From the NCBI RefSeq assembly GCF_000972845.2, contig NC_040016.1, positions 22,054,807-22,118,806 on the forward strand: DNA of 64,000 bases, read 5' to 3'. Shown here piece after piece: positions 36,381 to 46,445 of the stretch. The stretch's first letter is position 1. Each line of letters starts with the position of its first letter. The notes beneath the pieces were generated by a model, which had not been told where the DNA came from, ran no database searches, and was given only the letters and a program-made list of their open reading frames with translations. The position numbers were made by a program, and so were the translations under genes. Origin of the DNA: Larimichthys crocea (Eukaryota > Chordata > Actinopteri > Sciaenidae).

Positions 36381-38629
36381 TTTAAGGTGACGTTCTGGAC
36401 GTCCACAGATGCCTCAGGCGTGTCCAGTTGGTCTGTTAGGACACATTCAGTTTTAGTCTTTTACATTTCTACACACAGCCGTGTGTCTTTAGTTTCAAGA
36501 GGCAGTTTCGCTTCCATAAATAATCATACAGGAATAAATATTCATATAAATACGTTGTGTGCATGTTTGCAGTGTTTGTTTTTGCACCTCGAGCTCTGAC
36601 TGACATGTTGATCATCACGAGGGAAGCGGAGGTGTTTCCAGCTGAGTACACAGCTCTTTATTTTCTATATTATTCCCAAACATACATGTATCCTGTTTCC
36701 ACTTCTGCAACGCCGTTTACACGTTCTTTAAAACATAGAATCAACTCGGGAAGGGCAGCGTATAGCGTGTCTTTGCTCGTGAACGTGTCTGTAATTTTCA
36801 CTTTCCTGCACGGTTACCGCTCAGCCACGCACAAACATCGATCAGCCTCAGCAGAGATACAAATAAATCCAGATAAATGATCAGCAACCAGCAGGCTACA
36901 GTAAACGGACATTTCCTTCAGTCATGATGTAACAATTAAGCCAATTAACCTATTTGGTGTGACAGACTGATGAGACGTGCCTCATTTAGTTCAACATGAT
37001 GAGGAAATGATTACACCTGAAGCAATAAAGCAGAAGCCTCGGCGTTAACGTCCTTTAACAGACGTCCTCGGCCTGCACAGACAATGTGGACAATGGTTTT
37101 TCTCTCTGTCACGCTGATTGCTCAATAAGCTGACAACTGTTTGTAAAGATAGTGGGAATCGTTACCATCTTGAAGACAAGGCTGTTTTTCTTTTCCTTCT
37201 CCTCAGCCTCCGGGAAAACCAGGCGACCACATGTTTGTGTTTTCTCATGTCATCATATTTCTTTCTGCACATGTGCACCGGCGTTGCTCGATCTTTGGCA
37301 TGATGTCTCGGCTCATTGTGAGAAAAAGTGTCCTCATAAATAGTGACATCAAACGAGGGAAAGTGACAGATGGGCACCAACTCAAGCTGAGGGATGGGAT
37401 GTGTTTGTCTTTTCTGGGACAACATACACTCGCTGTGTAGTTGTTGTTCCGAACTGGCCTGTTCTCCAGATCTCATGAATCATAGACGACTGAAAAGAAG
37501 ATGGCCAGTCTGTTCATCCAGACGCAGGTCTGTTTCTCAAACCTTCAGGTCTGGGCTCAAGTCAAGGCTGGAATGATTGTACAGAGGTGATGTTTGGAGA
37601 CATTTTTAAGGACTTTATGGCGTAACTTCAGTTTCACAACATGCCATTAAGATTTGAGAGGCCTGCACGTCTTTGTGGGTCCACCGAGGCAGTTTTGTGT
37701 CTCTTTGCAAGGGTTGGTAGTAATCTGCAAGCTCAGGTTTTATTTGCTCTGGCAGATGCGTTTGGCCCCCGTCCCTGTTCAGACAGATCCCCACCCGTCC
37801 TGGATCTGGTCGGGATAATCACAACCGTTTATCTCATGTGGGGAAGGTCTGATACAACAACTACTGTACAGAGGAACCGAGATGGCTGCCGCTGTTTCTG
37901 TTGGATCTGCTCTCTGGACGGTAAAAAAGAAGATCACACAAGAAAGAAGACGTGTTTGTCGCACTTCCAACAAGAATCTGAAAGGTTCATTTATCAGCTG
38001 CAGGGGAGAGGTGTGGAGAGCAGTGCCAGGTGAGAGTGATTGGCACACCTGCATCCAGTTAGGTAATCACTATCCCCTTTTCAAACAGTAGGGTGCTGGA
38101 CCTGGAGGCTGGAGAGGACAGGACGTATCTGTATCTGTGTTGAGGGAGCCCACGATGGAAACAGTCCTGCCACAACTAACTCAGATCCATGAACCACATG
38201 CTGTAGTCAAACTCTTGATGAAGTCAGTCAGGTGCCCGGTGGATCATGTCATTCTTCAGGCTGCTGTTGACATTTCGTAAACGTATTATCTGCAGTTCTG
38301 GACTTGTTCTCTGTTGCATTAAAACTTCTTGACTTGAAGCTGTTGCCTGTGGTTCTTCAGAGACGACCTTCTGACTAAACAAATCTCCTCCCGGCGATTT
38401 AAAAAAATCTTTTAAACAAATCTGTGCGCCGCTTTGGGAAACAACATGTTGGCGAACAACAAGCCAGCGAGCTGTCTTCCTTTGAAATAGAAATCCACTG
38501 ATAATTTCAAAGTTCAGTCGATCGATGTTCTGAATCTTTGATCAGAGGATGTTTTGTTTGTTTGGATTACCGTCTTCCCATGATGGATTAGATTCCTACG
38601 AGGGTTCGGGTTCCCAAAGCTTGTTCTCT
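36381..38629. other. No gene recognised
   Basis: A 130-codon plus frame at 37641-38033 overlaps a 91-codon minus frame; neither shows a motif. Inside the first, ATGGCTGCCGCTGTTTCTGT at 37882 has a good start context, but nothing else supports a gene. Confidence 0.45.
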
Positions 38630-38800
38630 CTTGGACGTTTTTTTTGGCCTTCTTGAGCTTTATTTGTTTGAGACAGCTGAAAAGTGACAGGAATGTGGAG
38701 AGAGAGAGAGAGAGAGACGGGGAATGACATGCGGGATTCAAACCCTGGGCCGTTGCAGCGAGGACTGAGCCTTCGCGCACGGGGCGGATACTGAGCTGAA
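38630..38800 (-). mobile_element. tRNA-derived SINE, reverse orientation
   Basis: TTTATTTGTTTGAGACAGCT, a GA run (38699-38716), GGGGAATGACATGCGG, GATTCAAACCCTGGGCCG and GCAGCGAGGACTGAGCC match, in this order, the 3'-to-5' reading of a widespread teleost SINE. GATTCAAACCC (about 38732-38742) is the complement of a B-box-like GGTTTGAATC. The head beyond GGGGCGG (38787) with the A box is degraded. Confidence 0.7.
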
Positions 38801-39130
38801 CGCCGCCCCAGCAGCTCCTTGTTTTTGATTATAGCAGCTCGGGCTCGGTTTATAATTCTGTATGGGCCAAAATAAAATGTGTCTGATTACATATCGAAAA
38901 TGAATGTTTGACGTTTCCCTGTTTGTTTACTTGCAGTTGTTGAAAGCTAAACTGGATTTGATAAAGATTTGAAAGGATTTTGATTAGCGGACTCGATACC
39001 AACTCTCTGGCCTCGTAAACTCATGAAATCACGAGATCCACATGAAAATCCATCTCAGCAGTTCTTCTGCCTGAAGACCAATCAGCATCTCGTCATGAGC
39101 TAAAGGCGTGGTTTAACGTCTTAATATAAG

Positions 39131-39288
39131 TCATGGAGACTACGTCCAGGTTTTAGACAGTCTGCGGGGACGTCACAGAGACTACGTCCAGGTTTTAGAC
39201 AGTCTGCGGGGACGTCATGGAGACTACGTCCAGGTTTTAGACAGTCTGCGGGGACGTCACGGAGACTACGTCCAGGTTTTAGACGGTC
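39131..39288 (+). repeat. 42-base minisatellite, 3.75 units
   Basis: Units begin at 39131, 39173, 39215 and 39257, each reading TCA(T/C)-GGAGACTACGTCCAGG-TTTTAGACAGTCTGCGG-GGACG with only one or two differences. The last is partial. A 42-base period would be in frame, but no gene is apparent. Confidence 0.9.
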
Positions 39289-40679
39289 CTTGGTTATACT
39301 TTAAACTTCGCTGTCTCAGCTTCTTCAAACTAAATCCAATATTTTCTGTCAGTGTGCGACGAGGGGAAGCGTGAGGACGGACTGACTCGCAGTCACTCTG
39401 AATGAAGGCGTTCATACGTAGGTGTTGTGAACGATCCTGTCTCCCGTGTCGGTTTGAGGACTTGACATGGCCTCCAGAGAAGAGAAAACATTTCATTAGT
39501 TTTGGCTCACTGCTGTCAGGATTTCATTTGATGAGATTATCTGCTAATGACAACCGTCAGATCCGTCAGATAAAATCTTCCGAGCACTCGTGTTTACTCG
39601 TGTCTGTCTCTTTGATTGACAGCTCACTTAAGAAACACTGCAGCTCAGGTTTTCCACTGCGGCTGGTTGGCTGAGTCGTCTTCTCATATCTGTTTACAAC
39701 CAAACTATCTGTTCTGATTATCCTGATTGGTATAAATCCTGGACTGACTCGTAACAGGTTCTTTTATTTAGATCATTAATCGCTCGGGGACTCTGTGTTT
39801 GTGTTTTCCTCGTTGGGCTGAAGGATTGATGAAAGCTCGGCGAGCGGATGATGGATGGTGACGTGTGGAGAGTTGAGAAGTTCAGCATCGAGCGAGCTGA
39901 GCACCAAATTATCACAATTACGGTGAAATGTTATGGCAAGGTAAAAAATCAACAATATGACATTGTTTGGAGAGTGAAGTTAAAGCTGCCGATGGAGCCA
40001 GTGAAGTTATGCAGGTAACGATATTTTGTTTTCAGTGACGTATGAACTGTCAAAATGTTTTCCTGGAAGTTACATAACACGTCAGCGCACAGATAATGAA
40101 GATATATGGAGGTCTTTAATCTGCAGATACATCAACGCTGAGGCTCAATATTTCAGATTTTCAGTCTCCACGCTCGCTGCAGGGTTGGGGTGTGATCACC
40201 GTGTCAGATCAGCTGATTACAGAGTCATAAATTCTTGCCGGGACTTGAACTTGAGGCCTGACAGGCTTCACGTCTCACAGATCCTCCTCCTTACAGCGTC
40301 AGTCCTCCTTCAGGAGGAGGTCGCTCTGACATGCTCGTCTTCATGACGGGATGTTGTGTAGTCCACTATCATGATCTACACAGGATGACATCAGTAATTT
40401 AGTTCCCTGTGGCCTGTCAGGTCGGCCTGTTATCACTGATACATGGTGCAGTTTTAAGATTTTTGGATATTTTTCTTGCCTAACACGTCGTCTCTCAGAC
40501 TAGAGGAAAGATTTGTGTGTTTATTTGACTTCACTTTGTCTGTTTGTGTCTGTAAATTTCACCAAAAGTGACTTTGGATAACGCCTCATTTGTGTATTTA
40601 AACCTGTAATACATCAAATAATAATTTCATGGTGATATCTCTAAAGAACATGAAGAACTACAGGAGATGCAACCTCCAT
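39289..40679. other. No gene recognised
   Basis: Short frames only, overlapping on both strands. Confidence 0.5.
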
Positions 40680-40870
40680 GAACTCCCCGTTCATGACAAC
40701 TGTACAGAGGGTGAGTTTTAACACAACTCACCTGTGTGAATGATATTAAGGCTCAAAGTTATGCAGGACTGAGTCTGTAATGTAGCAAAGTGATGAAGGC
40801 CGGCCCTCCTCCATGTCGTCCTCGCTCTGTACAGCTGTTCAGCAGACAGCCGCTCCCCAGAGGGCACCAC
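40680..40870 (+). repeat. Interspersed repeat (CGTTCATGACAACTGTAC family), copy 1
   Basis: CCCCGTTCATGACAACTGTA, GGGTGAGTTTTAACACAACT, CACCTGTGTGAATGATATTA and AGGCTCAAAGTTATGCA match a common teleost repeat; a second copy is at 58190-58330. The end near CTCCCCAGAGGGC is approximate. Confidence 0.65.
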
Positions 40871-41517
40871 CATGAAAGAGCTGGCTTTCATCATTTCGCC
40901 TGTTGGCCACACAAACGGGTAAATGAGGGTAACGTGGGGAACGGTGACCTCTGTGTACTTCGGCATGCCGTCTTCTTCCGCCTCGTCGTGCACAGATGTG
41001 TGAAGGACGTGGGTTCATCGAGGGTAAACGAGAGGACGCGTTATCGGCGGAAACACCTGCAGGTTTATGGGAAAGTATTTGTGGTTAATAAGAAATAATC
41101 ATGACGTGGAGATAAAAGACAAAAGTTTAAAAGAGTTTTCACAGTGCAGCGATCCGTCTAATGATCCGTCTGTTAACACTCGCCTCAGATAAAGGAGAAC
41201 AAATGCAGCAGGTGTTCGCTGACGGACTGTATTCCAAAACACCGTAAATCTGTTTTGAAGAACATGATGAAGACTCGCTATGTGAAAATGATCAGTTCAG
41301 GTTTTAAAGAGGACAACCCACTCGCTTGTTGTCAGCAGATGTCTGAAATTGTTACATAATTGTAACCATGATGACTTTGTTTGAGACATCGGGCTCCTCG
41401 AAATGATCGAGGACGCGGAGAGTGATTGGAGCATCAAACTGCCTCAGAACTCACCTGAGAATTTAAAGATTTCATAAAAATATACATTTTTATTAAAGCA
41501 GCATTGTGTAACTGTGA
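40871..41517. other. No gene recognised
   Basis: No further repeat or gene seen. Confidence 0.45.
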
Positions 41518-41758
41518 CCAAGTGTTTGTACCAACAGGCGTTATGGACTACCAGGAAGAAGAAGAGGAGGTAACCAGGCTCAGCAGCTTCTATGGACATG
41601 ATGGCAGAGGAGAAGAGAGTGAAGAGGACGCTGACGGAGGAAGCTAAGAAGAGAAAAGGAGAGAGTGAGCGAGCAAGAAGCCGCCGGACAAGAGTAAATG
41701 TGGGACTGACTTTTAGTGGTTGGTGAGAGCTTGGTGAAATAAAAGGCTTCCTCATGGA
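41518..41758 (-). repeat. Composite repeat, copy 4 (5' half only)
   Basis: A reverse-oriented piece holding the complete antisense coding remnant but no palindrome and no minisatellite. It starts at AAGTGTTTGTACCAACAGGC, exactly where the palindrome would begin in fuller copies. It ends at AAAAGGC. Confidence 0.8.
41592..41726 (+). pseudogene. Best-preserved MAEEK-type coding fragment
   Basis: An open frame of 44 codons from ATG 41592 to TGA 41724-41726. It reads MDMMAEEKRVKRTLTEEAKK, then a basic stretch KRKGESERARSRR, then TRVNVGLTFSGW. The next codon is TGA; reading past it gives ELGEIKG, which in related teleost proteins (as I recall them) follows directly as W-R-E-L. The stop is therefore probably a mutated Arg codon (CGA or AGA to TGA). 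The first part is predicted to be a charged helix. The homologous product is likely a transposon-linked DNA-binding or uncharacterised protein; the exact family needs a search. It has no visible promoter or partner exons. Confidence 0.5.
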
Positions 41759-41774
41759 CAGTTGTACAACTGTA

Positions 41775-42015
41775 GCTGTTGTTAGCTCAGTTTGTTAGCC
41801 GGGCTGTGAGCTCCAAGCCTCCTGTGTTTGTACCACTAGGAGGAAGAAGAAGAAGAGGTGAAGAAGAATAGAGCTGGTGTCGCCAGAACCGGAGCTAAGG
41901 AAGTGGGCAATGTAACCGGGCTCAGCAGCCTCTATGGACAGAATGGCAGAGGAGAAGAGAGTGAAGAGGACTAAAGACCCAAAGGAAGCTTTGAAGAGAA
42001 AAGAAGCACAAAGCC
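41775..42015 (-). repeat. Composite repeat, copy 5 (diverged variant)
   Basis: A second reverse-oriented piece next to copy 4. It has a trace of minisatellite (GTTGTTAGCTCAGTTTGTTA, 41776) and GGAGGAAGAAGAAGAAGAGG, followed by GTGTCGCCAGAACCGGAGCT and a more diverged coding remnant with AATGGCAGAGGAGAAGAGAG at 41943. The extra GTGTCGCC segment is shared with 45870-45960 only, marking a separate subfamily. Confidence 0.7.
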
Positions 42016-42684
42016 ATAGGACAAAATCACCATTTCAGGTGTAGTGGGTCCATCAATACAAGTATTCAAAATCCTGTTCAGTCCTTTAAAGTATCGGTAA
42101 AAGTCATTTTGAAGTAAAACGCCGTCAATGCTAAAGCTGTGGATCTACTTTCAGCCACTCCGTGCGAGGTCCGGCCTCTCTGAGGGGTCACCGGATCAAC
42201 CTGCGGGTGGTGAGATGATTAATGTGAGCGGAAAGAACAAAAAAAAAACAAAGTTCTTATTCACAAATCTGTTTTAGGTTTTTTGGACTTTTGGAAGTTA
42301 TTTACTTTTTTTTTTTGTGAAATATTTTAAGTTTCAGCTCTTTAAGCCTCAGATTGTTCCTTAAATGAAACCATGTAAGAAGTTTTGTGGGTCCTCTTTG
42401 GTCGGAGCTGTTAACAGCTCAGAGACATCAGAAACATGTGACAACAACACGCTGCTGTTATATAACAGGTCACAAGACAAACCGCTGATTCAATCTCCTA
42501 ATTATGCATGAAGTCCAAATCAGTGCTGAATTGACTTTGAGTGTGTCATTTCCTGGAAAAGTATTAAAATATGTTGATGACTCATCCTGCACTCGGGGGT
42601 GTTTACTAATTTTGCATCCAATTAAACGAAGGGTTCTGAGCCGGTTCTGGTCTCGCTGATTACCGTGCAGAAACACTCAACCTT
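42016..42684. other. No gene recognised
   Basis: Unrecognised, with a 7-9 base poly(A) and poly(T) run near 42240 and 42310. Confidence 0.5.
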
Positions 42685-42790
42685 TATTCACCGATTCTGG
42701 TGAAACTGGATCGTGGTTTTTTTTTTTGGTTTTCCATCTGATCATCTGGTCCGCCTCGGCTCTCTGTGGTCTACATTGTATCCTGGTGGA
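42685..42790 (-). repeat. Diverged 3' block of the composite repeat
   Basis: ATTCTGGTGAAACTGGATCG, GGTTTTCCATCTGATC and CTCTGTGGTCTACATTGTAT align with 1460-1575 but with many changes and a T-run in place of the middle part. Confidence 0.55.
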
Positions 42791-42879
42791 CGGATAGCCC
42801 GACCGGGACCAACAGGGAACACGGTGACCGTGGTCATGAGCTCCATCTGGTACGTCGGCTCCGTTACCTGTGCAGCAAG

Positions 42880-42940
42880 GTTAGCGGACTCAGTCCTGGG
42901 ATGCAGAAGCCAAACCAGGCAAGAAAACCACCTCAGTCCT
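42880..42940 (-). repeat. Fragment of repeat B
   Basis: CCAAACCAGGCAAGAAAACC followed by ACCTC is the complement of the right end of repeat B (13226-13246). Confidence 0.5.
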
Positions 42941-43029
42941 GTAGTCACCAAACTGCCAGTCTTAGATGTTCAGGCCTGATCCGAGTCCACTGGAAGCTCA
43001 CAGTCTGAGAAGAGTCAACTGAAAACTAA

Positions 43030-43110
43030 AATACTAGTATTTAAGTATTATCTAAGTACCTCAAAACTGTACTGTGAAGTACTTTCCATGCAGGAGTGAG
43101 GTACTAGTTG
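43030..43110 (-). repeat. AGTACTT-type repeat fragment
   Basis: AAGTACCTCAAAACTGTACT and AAGTACTTTCCATGCAGGAG resemble the complement of the repeat start at 28415. Confidence 0.45.
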
Positions 43111-43459
43111 TCCCTGAAGGTGTCGTCTGGATCCATGACTTGAGTTGTTTGTCTCCAGACCTCTTGTTGCAGACTAAACCAGCTCTGCAGTCTTTACATC
43201 TGTGTGACACATGGACGTCTGGTTCAAAGACGAGCAGACGGGCAGGACGGCTGTTTGTCAGAGAGAACAGGTCTGTTCAAACAAAGAGAACCCGTGATGG
43301 TCTCGACTCGGACCCGACATCCACCTGACAGCCACAGAGATGTTCAAATAAACACAAAATGCTCATTTCTAACATTCTGTTTAACAGTTTCTATTTCCTG
43401 CAGATGGTCTGATGCTCACCTCTGATTACAGCAGCTCCTGGAAAGACAGAAAATATCAA

Positions 43460-43722
43460 CATGTTCAGCTGTACTCGAGTATTTGTTCTGATTGCATTAC
43501 TTCTGGCGAGTCGACAACTTTGCTACCAGCAGCTGATCTCACTGACTAGTCCAGCAGCAGTCAGCCCAGCTCGGCGTCTGTCTTTCAGCCTTTTATTTCA
43601 CCAAGCTCTCACCAACCACTAAAAGTCAGTCCCACATTTACTCTTGTCCGGCGGCTTCTTGCTCGCTCACTTAGCTTCCTCCGTCAGCGTCCTCTTCACT
43701 CCCTTCTCCTCTGCCATCACTC
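43460..43722 (+). repeat. Composite repeat, copy 6 (5' half)
   Basis: Begins TGTTCAGCTGTACTCGAGTA and runs through GTCGACAACTTTGCTACCAG, CAGCTCGGCGTCTGTCTTTC and TCTTGTCCGGCGGCTTCTTG to TCCTCTGCCATCA, where it stops in a CTT-rich run. The antisense coding remnant (43545-43718) lacks the 77-base deletion but has a smaller one. It has no palindrome or minisatellite. Confidence 0.85.
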
Positions 43723-43844
43723 TTTTTCTTCTTCTTCTTCTTTCCTCTCACATGAATCATCTCACCACCCTCAGATTTTCTTCGTCACACACTGGAGGAA
43801 CTCGACCCCCTGGGTTGAGAACCGCTCGTCTAATCTAGCCATCT

Positions 43845-43925
43845 GTATGTAAAGTAGTTTTACTACAGAGCGTGTACTTCTACCACTGATACTTTAAGGA
43901 CATTCTTCTTGAATACTTTTACATT
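43845..43925 (+). repeat. AGTACTT-type repeat fragment
   Basis: TGTAAAGTAGTTTTACTACA, GTACTTCTACCACTGATACT and GAATACTTTTACATTG fit the same family as 28415. Confidence 0.45.
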
Positions 43926-44304
43926 GTTGTTGCTTCCTCTGCGTCTGTGGCTGCACCTGATTTAAAATGTTCTGGCAGTCAAACAGAGGAAATAGCTGTA
44001 ATAAGTGCAATTCCTTCAATAAAAGAGAAATGATAATGTGTTTCTGCTTCATCTACGCAGCTGCCAGTTCGTGTTTGTCTGAGGTCAGAAACCTCTTTGA
44101 ACCAAACAGGAATTATTCAGGTTTTTTTTGTTTTTTTCACGGACCCTGTTGTTGAGGTTTTCAGCGTGCACATGGCTTCGCTCAGATGTACTTGAAGAGA
44201 CTCACAGTGGGATCCACCGGGTATGATCGGCCCCACCGTCCTGCCTCGTGGGCTGAGGAGGTAATGGAAACAAGGTGATTGTCAGGAGGACGGGTGATGT
44301 CCTC

Positions 44305-44345
44305 AAAAAAAAAAAAAAACAACCCCCCCCTCCTAAAAAAAAAAG
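44305..44345. repeat. Homopolymer-rich A/C run
   Basis: A 15-base A run, an 8-base C run and a 10-base A run in quick succession; consensus errors are likely here. Confidence 0.8.
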
Positions 44346-44834
44346 GAGGCACGAGGGAAGCATTAAACTTTATGTGTTTTGTTTATATCATCTGAAACGG
44401 GAACAAATAAAAGAACGCCCCGACAGCACCTGGAAGCCTCGGCTCTGGTCGTGTTCATGTTCCTACATATTCACCCCTGATGTCGTTATCACACAGCTGC
44501 AGGCACAAACAGCTGATCGCCAACGTCAAGCCATAACGGGATGATGATGACGATCACATGACTCTGTCGTCATCATGTGTTATGTGAATGAATATCACCA
44601 TCTGTGTGTGTGTCATCAGGGAGGTGAACATCTCTAATCTCTTTAGTTTATTTGAGCTAAAAGAACCTGCATAAGCAAAGTGTGTACAGTAACTTATACT
44701 AAAGCAACATTGCACAGTAGTTTCAGAGTGTAATCCCACTGTGGTAACTATGTTCAGCTGTACTCGAGTATTTGTTCTGATTGCATTACTTCTGGCGAGT
44801 CGACAACTTTGCTACCAGCAGCTGATCTCACTGA

Positions 44835-44965
44835 CTAGTCCAGCAGCAGTCAGCCCAGCTCGGCGTCTGTCTTTCAGCCTTTTATTTCACCAAGCTCTCA
44901 CCAACCACTAAAAGTCAGTCCCACATTTACTCTTCTCCTCTGCCATCATGTCAATAGAAGCTGCT
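44835..44965 (-). pseudogene. Degraded MAEEK-type fragment (77-base deletion form)
   Basis: Same deletion junction (GAGAAGAG joined to TAAATGTGG on the minus strand) as the copies at 1984 and 30010, so these three derive from one deleted ancestor. Confidence 0.45.
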
Positions 44966-45024
44966 GAGCCTGGTTACCTCCTCTTCTTCTTCCTGGTAGT
45001 CCATAACGCCTGTTGGTACAAACA

Positions 45025-45104
45025 CTCAGTTCGTCAGCTTGGCGGTGAGCTCAGAGCGATGGGTACCCGTCGCTCTGAGCCACGGCCAAGCTGACGGACT
45101 GAGC
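45025..45104. repeat. Longest composite-repeat palindrome
   Basis: About 80 bases with dyad centre GGGTACCC (45061-45068). Arms CTCAGTTCGTCAGCTTGG and GAGCTCAGAGCGA on the left pair with TCGCTCTGAGC and CCAAGCTGACGGACTGAG on the right, with few mismatches. As single strand it would form a long hairpin. Confidence 0.9.
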
Positions 45105-45672
45105 TACAAGCAGTTACAGCTGTTCAGCAGTTTTACTACTTCAACTGAGCGAACATACTAACAGCAGCTAACAGAGTGAGCTAACATGAGCTACAGCAGT
45201 AACATGAGCTAACAGCAGCTAACAGCAAAGCTAACAACTGAGTTTAACAAACTTGAGCTAACAACTGAAGCTAACAAACTGAGCTAACAAACTGAGCTAA
45301 CAAACTGAGTTAACAAACTGAGCTAACAAACTGAGCTAACAGCAGCTAACAAACTGAGTTAACAAACTGAGCTAACAAACTGAGCTAACAGCAGCTAACA
45401 GAGTGAGCTAACATGAGCAACAGCAGCTAACAAACTGAGTACTAACATGAGCTAACAGACCTAAGCTAACAAGCTAAAGCAGCTACAGAGTGAGCTAACA
45501 TGACTACCACAGCTAACAGAGTGAGCTAACATGAGCTAAAGCACTAACAGAGACTGAGCTAACATGAGCTAGAAACAACAGCAGCTAACAGAAGCTGAGC
45601 TAACAGGCAGCTAACAGAGCTGAGCTAACAGGAGCTAACAGCAGTACAGATGACTTAACAGCAGCTACAGCG
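45103..45672 (+). repeat. Degenerate GCTAAC minisatellite
   Basis: About 570 bases of GCTAAC words with unusually many single-base gains and losses, for example ACAAACTTGAGC and GAGCTACAGCAGTAAC. Confidence 0.9.
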
Positions 45673-45685
45673 TACGTCAGCAAGT

Positions 45686-45965
45686 TTATCAGCCCAGTCG
45701 GCGCCTGTCTTTCAGCATTTTATTTCACCAAGCCTCACCAACCACTAAAATCAGTCCCACATTTACTCTTGTCCGGCGGCTTCTTGCTCGCCACTCTCTC
45801 CTTTTCGCTTCTCGTTCCTCGTCAGCGTCCTCTTCACTCTCTTCTCCTCTGCCATCATGTCCATAAAGCTGCTGCGCCGGTTACATTGCCCGCATTGCCC
45901 AACTCTGGTCTTGGCGACACCAGCTCCAAAAAACCTCCTCCTCCCTCCTCCTGGTGGTCCCAAAT
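45686..45965 (+). repeat. Composite repeat, copy 8 (5' half, variant)
   Basis: AGCCCAGTCGGCGCCTGTCT to CTGCCATCATGTCCATAAAG repeats the 5' block, then continues with ACATTGCCCGCATTGCCCAA and TCTTGGCGACACCAGCTCC as in the variant at 41775-42015. It lacks palindrome and array. Confidence 0.8.
45740..45863 (-). pseudogene. MAEEK-type fragment with upstream Cys-rich remnant
   Basis: On the minus strand MDMMAEEKRVKRTLT is preceded in the same frame by GAGVAKTRVGQCGQCNRRSS (encoded at about 45864-45925). The CGQC pair could be a remnant of a zinc-binding CXXC-type motif, but one pair is too little to decide. A single-base loss shifts the frame after the KRK stretch. Confidence 0.4.
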
Positions 45966-46436
45966 ACTTTGTGGTACAACTCCTGTCCGTGCCTCCTCCA
46001 CCAGTCGACACAAGTCCATCCATGAACTCCTCCATGTGTGCCTTCCACTGATTCATCCCCAGCGTTTTCCTCAGCGAGCTCTCAGACCTGCCGACAAACG
46101 TTCTCTGTATGTTTCATAAAGCGATTTCAGATTTCATCCCCGATCTCCGTCACCCTCGAGCCCCCCTCCAGGCTGTTTCTGTACGGGGTGGCTCTGAGCT
46201 TGGGTTGTGTCTGCTGCCTCTTTGCACTCCTGGGGAACATCTGTAACAGCTGGTTTTCCTCCTCCCGGTGTGCGGCGGTATACCAGAAGCTGTCTGTCAC
46301 AGCAGTTTCCCTCCTGGGCTGCAGACTGAGGGTTTTGTTTAGATGTGTTTTGAGAGATGCCCCGGTGGGTATTGTGGATTCCTCTCCCTCCAACACTGCG
46401 CCCTGCGTTTCGCTGGTTTCCTCGGTGGGGTCCGTC
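45966..46436 (-). pseudogene. Degenerate reading frame beside composite copy 8
   Basis: On the minus strand one frame is open from near 46442 to 46127 (TDPTEETSETQGAVLEGEES at its start, RVTEIGDEI at its end) and after a TGA continues NRFMKHTENVCRQV, then another TGA, and on toward the MAEEK remnant in the variant copy. The plus strand is also open (46038-46442), so the signal is weak. I recognise no family. It may be part of the same ancestral gene as the MAEEK fragment. The L1 element inserted at its start. Confidence 0.25.
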
Positions 46437-46445
46437 TGGTGAAAT
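46437..46445. repeat. Left target-site duplication of the L1 element
   Basis: TGGTGAAAT, identical to 52224-52232. It directly abuts the T run that is the poly(A) end of the minus-strand element. Confidence 0.8.

Larger units (their letters stand above)
44718..45685 (+). repeat. GCTAAC composite repeat, copy 7
   Basis: Has the most complete 5' part (AGTGTAATCCCACTGTGGTA, then ACTCGAGTATTTGTTCTGAT), the coding remnant with the 77-base deletion (44835-44965), the longest palindrome (45025-45104) and a minisatellite of about 570 bases (45103-45672). It has no 3' block: the array passes directly into a second copy at 45686. Confidence 0.85.

Noticed and set aside
37641..38033. 130-codon plus-strand open frame
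   Set aside because: Overlaps a 91-codon minus frame and shows no known motif; composition unlike a folded protein.
38732..38787. tRNA-like sequence with B-box-like motif
   Set aside because: Belongs to a SINE copy; no cloverleaf or anticodon arm is present.
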